The translations under genes and the position numbers were made by a program. The notes beneath the pieces are model-generated. The model was given only the letters and a program-made list of their open reading frames with translations. It did not search any database and was not told the origin of the DNA. This document shows positions 20,598-30,955 of a DNA stretch of 64,000 nucleotides, in pieces (position 1 is the stretch's first letter; each line of letters opens with the position of its first letter). This stretch comes from Isoetes taiwanensis (lineage: Eukaryota > Streptophyta > Lycopodiopsida > Isoetales > Isoetaceae), in NCBI GenBank assembly GCA_021234155.1, contig JAJEKV010000015.1, forward strand, positions 2,080,852 through 2,144,851, read 5' to 3'.

Positions 20598-23500
20598 TGG
20601 GATCATAGTTGAGCAGATAATCCCACCCTACATCAAAAGTCATGGGTGTATTCTGAAGATGAATCAGAGGTGTAGTATATCTCTTAATTTGTGCTAGACA
20701 GTGTATCTCTTAATTTGTGCTAGACGTAGTTCTTGGATGCGAAATTGTCGAATATGATATTAGTGAACGACTTATTTTAGAACAAAAAAAGGATGGGGAT
20801 CACTTGATAATGCTATATAGCCTCCTCACATGACATGCTCCCATTTATACGAGTGTTGCAAGGTTTAAAACCTCAAAAAGAGAGATGGCAACCAAAAGCA
20901 AAGCCAAAAGTTAATCAATTATCTCTAGATGCATATGACCTTTTTTCTTTGAGCTCTAGAAAAATGTGGTAGATCTGTTTCTGATAAATATTGATGGGCC
21001 CATGTGCCCAGCTTATATGTGTTCCAACCTTGTGCTCTAGACAGAGGATCGTCCTCGTGCTCTAAAGATTGTAAGCCGTGGATCTAGCGGGACATCGATG
21101 GTCACAATAGGCAGAGGTAATGAAGCAGATTTCTTTGTAATGGACGCAGATTTCCTCTGTAATAGACAACAAAGACAAACAATACAGAGGAAAGCAGCTA
21201 TGGAGGCTGCCACAAAAAACATGAAACCACGCCATCCTTCATAGATTATTATTAGCGGTGGGTTGTTCTTGATTAATCGAGAAAATTTTTCTCCGAGTCG
21301 TTCTATATCTATGAAGATGATAGTTTCTTATTCTTGAGTAGCTGGAGACTATAAGGCTTCTGTTAATTACGGGCAAAACATTTATCATTTCATTTGCAAG
21401 ACAATTGAAGCTCTCTGATTTGTCATATATATTCAAGAATTATAAGATTTTTAAAAGCATTTGTATTAAACCTGAGCATGAGCTGCGTTTAACAAACCAG
21501 GAGGCACACAGAGTAAACCCACCTTCTATTCCCCAGCATAGATCGATTTCTTTGCCTCCCCATTTGTTGAGCATATATACACAAAACGGAGTTGTAGGAG
21601 TCGTAGAAGCAAAGCAGATAGTGACATTGAAAAAGCAGGCAGAGACATTTCTTCCCGCATGTGTCATCTTTTATTGCTACAGAATTGAATTGGTTTGTAT
21701 CAGAAGTTGGGTAATCTGAAGCGTTAATCTACCACACGTGACCACCAGCATAGCCCCTTTCTGTAAACTAGCTTATCTGTCCTTGCTTTCTGCCATAGCC
21801 AGATCGAATCATTGTTTCGCATTTGAGCAAAGATTCTGATTTAGCTCCAGCTGTCAAAAAAGCTGCATGCGCCAATTGCTGGAGAGATCCGAATTTGGTT
21901 GCACACAGGGACTCGGTTCATATTTCTTCAGATTCAGAATGGGCCTTTAACCTAGAATTAACAAAGAGAATTCATCCGCAAAAACGACTGACAGAAAGAA
22001 AGAAAGAAAGAAAGAAAGACAAATTTTGAAGAAAGATGGCTGAGGTGTCTGATGCTGAAAGTTGAATCACTTTTTGCTAAATGAAGAGGAAGATGAAAAA
22101 AAGGAGGGTGTGCCTATGTGCAGACTAAGTAGAAAAAAAAAAATTACTGTCAAATGAATGTCTGCCTCTGAATGTTGAGGAGGAGGCTTGCGTGCAAGGT
22201 GTCTCAGAACTGCAAGTTTATTAAAAGGACATGCACCTCCCATTGGAAACTGCCCTGCCGATGGAGAAAGATATCAAGAAGGCTTCCAAAAACTGTATGT
22301 ATGAGTAGATGAACATGACTACATTTTATGAAACAGAGACCACATACACTCTGGTGAAATTCAAAGTAGTGGTTCCTGACGTAAGTGGGATTTTTCTTAC
22401 TATGGTTGTCACAGCTGAGGAGGACCTTTTTCTGCAACTTAAAACTACATGTACCTCCTGCTAGAAAATACCCTGCATGCAACGTGTTAGTCTTGTAATT
22501 GATAGTCTTGTAATTGCAACATGTTAGTCTTGTAATAAGACAGAAAAGGGCAATAATAAAGTTCTAAGATGTGGTTCAATATTTACAATATATAAGGTCA
22601 GTTCCTTGCCCTTTCATCTACCTGATATCAACATCATGCAATTTCACCTTTTATCTACAAAACTTATCCTGCAAGATAATGCTAGAGTAGTATGAGTGTT
22701 TTAAAAGCTGTCAGAAAACAGAAAAAGAAAAAAAAAGGAACCTATATTTTCATGTTAATCATGAAGTGGATGTTAGCTACACGGTCTTCAAATTGACACC
22801 CTGCAACCAAATAGCAGTGCATGATGTTATGAGATTCTTCCAAGCAATATCCTTTAGATAACTAAAGAGCTTACAAAAGAAAATTTGCATTTTTCAGTTG
22901 TTGACCAGGCAATTACAAACTGTCGCTTTGTAGCCCTATAGACCTCTGCCAACAAAATCGAAGTTACAAAACATGTTACAGCAGCCACGTACTGATAGGC
23001 TCCTCATATAACTCTGGGTAGATTACCTAAGCATTGACCATTAGTAATGGTGCTTACTTTATGAACATGATATATGGAGACATCAACAACATTACCTGGA
23101 AACGAATTCATACCATCATGCATATGAAGATAAGGAGCTAGCCAGAGATGTGGAGCAGACATATGAACTTTTTTTCCCCAAAAAACAGAGTACTCATCAA
23201 ACCCATACAGATCTTAAAATAGCTCTACTTGTGGATCAGAGCTTTTCCTGAACTACGGGCTATGGCTGCATCCTAAAAAATCATGCAAATAAGGGATCTG
23301 CCGCACAATGAACTTAGCAAGAAAGAAGCAACTGGAATCCACCTGGAAGCTCGCCATTCTGATTAACTTTATTATTTTAGCAGAGGCATCAAGAAATCCA
23401 GAGCCTCTTTTTTACAGCCAATATTTACATGCCTGTTTTTTATTATATTTCCTCTTCATCAATTTAATGCATTTTACTGATAATACCTTCTACATCAGAA

Positions 23501-23615
23501 TTGTACCCTAAGAACCGACAACCCAATAGTAATTATCAAGCACGGGGCGCCCTGCAATAGGATGAATTGGTGAATACATTTGATAGATCATCATAATATG
23601 AAGAAGAAGAAGAAT
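20598..23615. other. About 3 kb with no convincing gene
   Basis: It holds a 26 bp tandem duplication (ATCTCTTAATTTGTGCTAGAC at about 20679 and 20706) and a (GAAA)n microsatellite at about 21989-22018. A minus ORF at 21037-21222 begins MFFVAASIAAFLCIVCLCCL, one predicted membrane span with no family. A plus ORF at 21823-22029 runs into the GAAA tract. None has supporting splice or domain evidence. Confidence 0.3.
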
Positions 23616-23678
23616 GATTACCTGCTGGAAGCTGCCTTCTTCACATGATTACCTGCTGGAAGCTGCCTTCTTCACACG
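23616..23678. repeat. 32 bp tandem repeat x 2
   Basis: GATTACCTGCTGGAAGCTGC begins at 23616 and again at 23648, with the following CTTCTTCACA also repeated. Confidence 0.85.
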
Positions 23679-23679
23679 C

Positions 23680-24000
23680 TTATACAGCATGCACATGGTT
23701 CAACCTCGAATGGTAAAAGGGCATCATCCACCACCATGTTCGGTGCTCTGCTGCACAACAAAAGAAATAGAAATCACTGCAAAAGGAGTTCGATTCATCT
23801 AGATAAGAACATTGGGTTTGTTTAATGATCTCCCCAATTCCGAGAATGACTCTTCTCTTTGCTTGTTCCAAATTTCCCCACACCAAAAGCATGTGAACAG
23901 AATCCGCACTGCTACATATCTTATGGCTCATGGCTTGAATGAAGGCATCATCGCAAACAACCTCTGGCTCCAGTTGTTGCGAGGCTGCAACTTAGCCGGC
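23680..24000 (-). CDS. Exon-like minus-strand ORF, unknown family
   Basis: From an acceptor-like GCTAAGTTGCAG (about 23993) the minus frame reads SQQLEPEVVCDDAFIQAMSH, KICSSADSVHMLLVWGNLEQ and AKRRVILGIGEIIKQTQ, then runs to a stop at 23680. Composition is protein-like up to about 23820 and poorer after it, so a donor may lie near there. No family is recognised and no partner exon found. Confidence 0.3.
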
Positions 24001-24409
24001 AATGGAAGAAAAATTCCAGAGAAAACCCATGCAGGGGCTCCCATAACTAACCATGGAATGCCGATTTGATTTGCAGAGGAGGATTGGGGCACCTCGGAAT
24101 AAGCCAGAGTCGCAAGAAACTCCGTTCCTGAGCACTTTTGTTTTGCCGTAGTTGGCTATGACTGTCGGTGGCCTTCCCTAAAACATCGACGGTAGAAATT
24201 GTTTGTAACTCGATGGACGGCCGAGATGAGTGCCTCGACGTCAAAGAATATGCCAGAGAATCGACCCAATAATAATTATATATGTTAAGATATACGCATT
24301 ATTAACCACATTGAACAAAACTATGTCTAATATGCAAAATGCTAACGCCTGGAAATGCGATGTTGGTTTTTGTTGACGAAAACTACAAAAGCAACATGTT
24401 TTCACTATA

Positions 24410-24590
24410 AACATCTGCAAATCAGAAATAACAAAGGCCTTAGAAAAATACAGCATTGAAAAAGCAAAGATGGGGCAAAGATGAACAAAAGTGCCATAAA
24501 CATCTGCAAACCAGAAATAACAAAGGCCTTAGAAAAGTACAGCATTGAAAAAATAAAGATGGGGCAAAGATAATGTCAAAATCCTGAACA
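24410..24590. repeat. 88 bp tandem duplication
   Basis: AAACATCTGCAAA.CAGAAATAA, GCCTTAGAAAA.TACAGCATTG and GATGGGGCAAAGAT occur at 24409-24470 and again at 24498-24570. The second copy has a short internal insertion before CTGAACAAAAGTGCCA. Confidence 0.8.
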
Positions 24591-25403
24591 AAAGTGCCAG
24601 TAAAGAAAATGATGTACAACATCTGTACAAATGTGTGGCGTTGCAGCAGAGAAATAACAATTATTTCTTAGCACAACGTATTGCTTATCTGGCAATTGTT
24701 TGTTATCAGAATGATATTACACTTTAACTGCCCATTTTTGATGGTAGAAACAAATGATGTAATGTATCATAACTCATACCAGGTGCTTCTTTGGGCTGAA
24801 TAATGGTCTCCCTCTCCCTTGTAGCAATATATATAGAAAGCTGGAATATAAGATAAAACAGGTAGAGAGATTTTAGTGTCTACACTGCAAATATAAGATA
24901 AAACAAATGGAGAAATTTGAAAATTCTGTATAAAGCTCAATTTCAATCTACTTATTTTTAGTTGTCTGTGGGCACATGTATGCTATTCCATAAACAATCT
25001 AATGCATTGTCCAAATGCAGCACTTTGCCATGGAGAAGCAAACAGTCATTAGGCACTGCACTGCTTCCTGCCCCAAGATTTCTAGTTCGTCATGATAGGA
25101 GGGACCCATAATACCTGTTGAGATGTTCAAATGCCATATTTTACTCAGATCTATCTAATCTCAATCTGATACCAAGAAAATTATTAAGACGATATCCCTT
25201 GGCACAATGATAATACATTGGCACAAATGTATATATAGAGTTAGATTTGGATGCGAAAGAGTCTTCTGCTTACAAACAGGGCCGATTTCAGAAGAGACAC
25301 TGAAAAGACCTGGAAAACATGTTCCTGTTTATACAGAAGCAGGGATAACCTATTATTGCTGAATGAGGCTGGTACCTTCGATTTTATAACAGTCACGAAA
25401 TAG
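24591..25403. other. No recognised feature
   Basis: AT-rich sequence without a supported ORF, domain or repeat structure, apart from a short ATATAAGATAAAACA repeat near 24845 and 24891. Confidence 0.3.
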
Positions 25404-26900
25404 TAGAAGGAAGGAAGGAAGGAGAATTTGCATAGTAATTTGCAACAAAAGCATAGGAAGGAAGGAAGGAAGGAAGTTACTTTTATATGCATTAAGCGGA
25501 GAAAAATCGGTCTATGGGACCCAATAACCAAATCAAGCGGATTCTTTGCCGGATTAAAAACCCATTTGAAGGGTTTTCGAGGGTTGGTTTCCTCAAACAA
25601 AGCATGCTAATCATATAAAATGCACAAACATCCCAATATAGATAGTCATGCACCACCCCGTAGTGCCTAGTCGGCGGACTGACAAAGGGGCAATTAGCAA
25701 TTAGAATATACCTCACGGATGTATGACCCCTAGTCATCAATTTAGATAACCGGTTTTGTTCATCATAGAAAATGGGCCCTAAACCTAAGTAGGGAAGGAA
25801 AAGATTTTACCTCCCTTTTGCTTTGCTTCATCATCCTCCTCGGATTTGGACCGGTTGGAATGCTACCAAAGGGGCTCCCAATCCACCGCTCCAACACATT
25901 TAACTACGCGAATGGAAAATGAGCCTACCATATAGCATATTAGCACAAAGAAAATATTTATCACATCTAACGTGGCCCATGTCCTCCTTGTAATGGGCCA
26001 TTTTGAATGTCTCTAGAGCAATGGGGTCAGCTTGCCAAGGAAACAAGCATCTAGGTACTTCCTCAAAAATCGATCGTTCATTTGCGCAAAGTATGCATTT
26101 CATGCTCTGCCGATTTTCCATCATCCTTACCATTCTCTTACCCCTCTAACAAAACAAAGCGGACTCAAAGCCATAAGCATAATCCGGGACTACATCACCC
26201 ATAGTAACCACTTGCCAAAATAGGCGATTTTAGCCATCAGGGCTGTCATATTGGCGAAGAATAGTTAAACCCAAAGAATGCGATGGGCCAAAAAGGTTTC
26301 ACCCAAGTGCGTGCCAAAAAACCATACACTTTTGCTCCAAGTCAAGGTCGTCAAAGAGGCGGCCGGACTGCAAAAGCCGACCCGTGGTAAGGGAGGCTCG
26401 ACCGGTGCCGGAGCAGAGAATGGCCCCAATCATATGGACCCAAATTTGTTACCTCACGCATTGCATAAAGCGCTTTCCGGCCCTGCTGTCACCCATAGCG
26501 GATAGGCGCCGAATCCGCCAGGAGGGGAACTCCACCCAGGTACTTGTAGGTGGGCGTGGCTTCAATAAGAATGGAGCATGTGAGACCCGGGGAGGCATGG
26601 GGTGGCGTGAAGAGGATATGAGAACCACCCGGTCTTGGCGGATTGAAGAGCGCATGACGTAGCGACAAAATGTGTCAGGGCATCGGGAAGGGGCATATCT
26701 TCGGGGTGTGGAAAAGAGCAAAAATGTCGCATAGATGGTGGCGGATGACACAGTGCAAAAAGATGTATGCCATCCCCATGCTTTCAAAAGCCGGGGCTCT
26801 AAGCGATCAATGTAGAGGCCAAAAAGCCAAGGGGCAACCTGCTTGGGACCCAAAACTTGGTAAATGCTTTCGGAATCTGCCAAAACAACCTCATACAACT
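25404..26900 (-). pseudogene. LINE relic, minus strand, with (TTCC)n 3' tail
   Basis: On the minus strand near 26800-26870 the frame reads DSESIYQVLGPKQVAPWLFG and LYIDRLEPRLL, a damaged RT motif B (normal form GVRQGCPLSPTLFGLYIDRL). Further on come the HAPF and TYKYLG-like regions (26540-26580), then GKRFMQCVR. The 3' end is the conserved stretch GGTTATTGGGTCCCATAGACC near 25528-25508, followed by a (TTCC)n tail, seen on the plus strand as (GGAA)n at 25455-25475 and 25405-25422. The same tail sequence occurs at 42156-42206 and 51535-51580. The LINE pieces are interlaced with sequence shared with 27477-28690, so borders are uncertain. Confidence 0.6.
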
Positions 26901-27150
26901 TGTATATGGCAAACCGCGAGGCGGCCCGGGAGCCCGGTTTTGTGATCTAGCCAGCCCACAACTTTTCTCCATTCAAAAGCCCTAATCCACAAAGCACAAT
27001 ACAAAGAGGCGCCATGGTGATTCAGTCTTGCATCATGCCGCATGCGTAAAGATATGGTCAATCGCATGCATCAAGGAGCACCTAGGGGCTTCGCACATCC
27101 GTAGGCCTCGGATTGGTATAGTAGGCTTTCTTACATGAAACGGTTTGGCA
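25691..27150. repeat. Diverged tandem duplication, copy 1 (mosaic with LINE)
   Basis: Many blocks match 27477-28690 in order: CAATTAGCAATTAGAATATA, TTTTACCTCCCTTTTGCTTT, CTACCATATAGCATATTAGC, GTATGCATTTCATG, TAACAAAACAAAGC, ATAGTTAAACCCAAAG, ATGGACCCAAATTT.TTACCT, TTCAATAAGAATGGAGCA and GATTGGTATAGTAGGCTT. The offset shrinks from about 1786 to about 1550, so copy 1 is longer. The extra sequence between matching blocks is GC-richer and includes LINE RT motifs. Confidence 0.7.
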
Positions 27151-27476
27151 AATCTTGAATCGACCATGATCGTCCGTGGAAATGGGGCGGACGGTGTGGG
27201 TCGCCCGCTTTGTGAATGGGAACAACCGCTTGTGGTCCATTGTCGGGGAAACCCTTACCGCAATGTTGATTTGAAGTGGGGTAGTGAGGACCGGCATGCG
27301 GTGCCTGCCCACTTGAGTAACATAGTAATTTGCATATGCATTAAGTTGAAAACACAGGGTCAAAGGATAACCAAATCACGCACTTCTTTAATGTACATTT
27401 GGGTTCGTTGCTCTCCTCAGCAAAGCATGTCATTTCGCTGTATAAGAAAGATAGCTATCTGCCGAGTAACAGCAAC

Positions 27477-28690
27477 CAATTAGCAATTAGAATATAAGAT
27501 AAGTCTTCTAGTCATCAATTTAGATAACTGGTTTTGTTAGTCATAGAAAATGCACCCTAAACCCAGAAAGAAGGAAAAGATTTTACCTCCCTTTTGCTTT
27601 GCTTCATGACTCCTCCGCTGATTGAAATTCTGTGTTGGAATGCCAGCTCAAAGCAGATCGATCTGCTCCAACACATTTAACTACTTATTCTAGGAAAACG
27701 CCTACCATATAGCATATTAGCACAGCAAAATATTTATCAAATCTTCTGTGGCCCATCCCAGACTGCTTACAACAAATCGAAATGTCCTGCAAATCACCTC
27801 CAAAACACAGCCCAAGGCTTGGGCTCAAAAATCAAAGTTCCTAAGCAGTAGTATGCATTTCATGACTGCCGATTTTGTTAGCATCCTTACCATTTCTCTA
27901 ACAAAACAAAGCAGCTCAAAGCCATGCATAATCCGACTACATTGGCCATGCCAAATCCGGCTATTTTAGCCATGCCGTATCCTGATGCATAGTTAAACCC
28001 AAAGGACTGTCAGCAAAAATATTTACCTAGCATAAACCACTGCTTTGGGAAGCAGACATTGGCTCATGTTTCTGCAAAAGCCCATCCGGGTAAGAGGTCT
28101 GCACCTTTGCTTGCAGAGAGCAGTTGACGAATGGACCCAAATTTCTTACCTCAAGCAACTTAGCTATCTGGGCGCCAGAATCCGCTCAAAGTTCCTCCAT
28201 TCCGGTGCCAAATCCCTTCAATAAGAATGGAGCAAGATCCAAGAGCACTCAGACCTGCTTTAGGTTCACACTGGAGATGTTGTGCGGGAAGAGGGCACTG
28301 AAGAAGAGCAAAAAATGTGCATTGAAGAGGAGCTGCACCATAGCAGAGTTGGAGAAAAATGAAGAAAATGTTTAAGGTCGCCATAGCTGAAGATGCATCT
28401 GTCCAATCACAAAACTTGGTCATCTTCTTCTGATAAGCCAAAACCCTTTCAACCAAATACTTCGATTTGAAAACCTCTACGACTGCTTCAGAAATTTGTG
28501 ATTTGCCTGAACCATCTCCATTTTAAACCTAATAAAAGAAATCATAGAAGGAGGCGGCCATGATCTTCCAGTCTTGCATGCATAGCATGCAACCCAGCCA
28601 TGAGGATTTGCATGCATCCAAGGAGCACCTAGATTCTGCAGCTCACAGACCGGATTGGTATAGTAGGCTTGCTTACCTAAAACGGGACCA
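27477..28690. repeat. Diverged tandem duplication, copy 2
   Basis: This is the shorter partner of 25691-27150 and lacks the LINE motifs. It contains a minus-strand exon-like frame at about 28510-28380, NGDGSGKSQISEAVVEVFKS followed by KYLVERVLAYQKKMTKFCDW and TDASSAMATL. That segment looks protein-like but its family is not recognised, and its equivalent in copy 1 is replaced by LINE sequence. Confidence 0.7.
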
Positions 28691-29149
28691 AAACGTGGCT
28701 CTCATGCCATGCCATCCGACCAAAAATTGGGGACGGACGGATAGCTTGAGAGCCCTCCATAGTTCAATTTCGAAATCATGAAAAGCCACAACCCGATTTT
28801 TGGAATGCTGAAAATTTTTTCCGTCCGGCAAAAACCCCACAACCTTAGAAAACTAACCTTAAAAAAAAATCTAAAAAGTTTTCCACTTGACGGAAAAATC
28901 GGATTTAAACAATAGGATATTCAAGGCTTTGGCACGTTTAAATTTTTCAAGATTTTTTGAAGGATTATTCTCTCACAATTCTAGAGGCACAGGCTCTCAC
29001 GATTCTGGAGGCTCACCAAGTCTTTTTATTTACTTCCTATTCTGCAACCTATAGGGAGATTATGCACCCTGTTATTGTTCCTATTGTTCTAGGTGTGATG
29101 TTGCTTCTAGTGTTAATACGATGTTGTTCAAGGGCATTTCAATAATCTA
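28691..29149. other. No recognised feature
   Basis: AT-rich spacer. A 62-codon plus ORF at 28957-29145 contains a short internal duplication (CTCACAATTCTAGAGGCACAG / CTCACGATTCTGGAGGCTCAC) and a hydrophobic C-terminus, with no family evidence. Confidence 0.25.
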
Positions 29150-29415
29150 CCTAAAACTTAAGGGTATTTTGTGAATTTGTAACTTTTAAAATTTGAAAAA
29201 AAAAAACACACGTTATAGGTCTCAATGGCATTTTTGAAATTTAAAACAAACATAAGGGCATTTGAGGAATTAACATAAATCTTAAGGATATTTGAATAAT
29301 TTTCAAAAATACAAAATACATTATACGTTGACCAGGGTCATTTGTGAAATTATGAAAAGATAGGGGCATCTGGTGAAATTAGTCAAAACATAAGGGCATT
29401 TTGTAGTTTTCTCCA
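29150..29415. repeat. Degenerate tandem array, about 30-70 bp units (TAAGGGCATTTTGTGAAATT-like)
   Basis: AAGGGTATTTTGTGAATTTG, ATGGCATTTTTGAAATTTA, AAGGGCATTTGAGGAATTA, AAGGATATTTGAATAATTT, GGTCATTTGTGAAATTATG, GGGCATCTGGTGAAATTAG and AAGGGCATTTTGTAGTTTTC follow one another. Each is a variant of the same word at irregular spacing. A related word (AAAATGCCC..ATGAGTTTCA) recurs near 47105-47440. Confidence 0.6.
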
Positions 29416-30530
29416 ACATTTCAATGTGACTTTGGGAGACCTCGAACTTGGGACATATTTCTTTTGTATATAGTTCTTTAGTTATATTAGGCTAGATGAA
29501 TAATTAACACTCTTGGATCTGCAACTTTTGTGCTTGGAGAAAGGGTAGAGACCTAGAAGGCGTAAGATTAGGAATGCTTCTAATTAGACTCCTCTTAAAT
29601 CCTATTAATTCAGCCAGTGTATAAGAGTCTGTCTGATTGTAAATGTTTCGTTGTGGTTTGGTTAAACAAGGAGGGCATCAGAACTATGGTCGCGACCTTG
29701 GTATATTTGTCTACTGGTGGGGACCCATAGTGAACTAGGCCTAATAGTCTGCCCCTACGAGAAGACAAAGTATAGGCCCGACACCTCCTAGATGGTGGTG
29801 CTCCATCCCAGCAGGGTTAAGTTGGGTAAGGATGTAATGCGGCACAGTCCTCTAGTTCACCTAGTGTTTCCTTATACTGCCCCAATAAGATGTGTTATTG
29901 TTCCAACCTCATGGGATTTGGGGGAAGGGATGTAACACATAGAAGTGATCCCTCGGGTTCACGTCTCCAGAAGGTTACAATCATGATCCATCATGTTTCA
30001 GCCTATTTGCAAGGTATGCATAGGAGGGGTAGGTAGAGTGGTCAACCCTAGCCAATGTTCTATGTCAGCCAACAACATTGCCATGATTCTATCAATAGAT
30101 ATATGGAGGTCTTGGACCAGGTAGGAACCTTCTTATGTGGTGCATTATTATGTATGTTCCATGTTGTTAATGACCATAATGGATGTAGCACCCTTCGAGG
30201 TGGTATATGTTTGTATACATTTGCCATGTGCTAACTTATAGCTATGTTCGCAATTTAGGTTGTCCCAAAGAAGGAATGGGTAAATGACACCTCCATTTCG
30301 CATCCTTTACTTGAACGTATGACCATCACAAGTGGTTCCGAGTTAAATGGAAGGCTTTCCTTGACAATGGTGCATTGTTGGAAAAGAGAACTTTTCAAAT
30401 TTAGATAATCGGAGCATCAAATAGATGTGGGGAACATCACAAAACTACTGTTGATCAACTAAAAATTATGATCTTAACACTAAGGTCATCACGTGATTTA
30501 CTAGAAAATGTGCATTTATGACCAAGCAAA
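29416..30530. other. About 1.1 kb without a supported gene
   Basis: No ORF with a recognisable domain. The area around 29690-29960 is more GC-rich than its surroundings but holds no clear motif. It may be an old LTR or intergenic remnant. Confidence 0.25.
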
Positions 30531-30955
30531 ATGTATATCAGAAAGTACAAAATGTTTATCAATTGTTGCATGAAGAAGTTAAACTAGTTTGTGTTATGTT
30601 GAGAAAACTAGTCGATTGCTGCAAGTTTTTTCTTATTTACTTATTTTTTAATCTGATGTGCATTTTGATACTTAAATTTCAGTATCACACAATATCTTCT
30701 GTTTCCAAGCACAATGTATATCAGAAAGTACAAAATGTTCATCAATTGTTGCATGAAGAAGTTAAACTAGTCTGTGTTATGTTGAGAAAACTAGTCGATT
30801 GCTGCAAGTTTTTTCTTATTTACTTATTTTTTAATCTGAAGTGCATTTTGATACTTAAATTTCAGTATCACACAATATCTTCTGTTTCCAAGCACAATGT
30901 ATATCGAAAGTACAAAATGTTCATCAATTGTTGCATGAAGAAGTTAAGCTAGTCG
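30531..30955 (+). repeat. 183 bp tandem repeat, about 2.3 copies
   Basis: ATGTATATCAGAAAGTACAA begins at 30531 and 30714; the third, ATGTATATC.GAAAGTACAA, begins at 30897. Units one and two differ at only a handful of positions. Because 183 is divisible by three, a 144-codon frame (30518-30952) runs through all copies. It encodes a hydrophobic repeat (FLIYLFFNL) and is more likely a by-product than a gene. Confidence 0.85.

Noticed and set aside
21823-22029. A 68-codon plus ORF
   Set aside because: It starts in unremarkable sequence and runs into the GAAA microsatellite; no domain or splice support.
27145-27483. A 112-codon plus ORF in the mosaic duplication
   Set aside because: It spans the junction between unit copies, has no domain and no counterpart in the second copy.
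29440-29460. A box-B-like word (AGTTCGAGGTC, minus strand) as a second SINE or tRNA
   Set aside because: No A box at the right distance and no clover-leaf pairing could be found.
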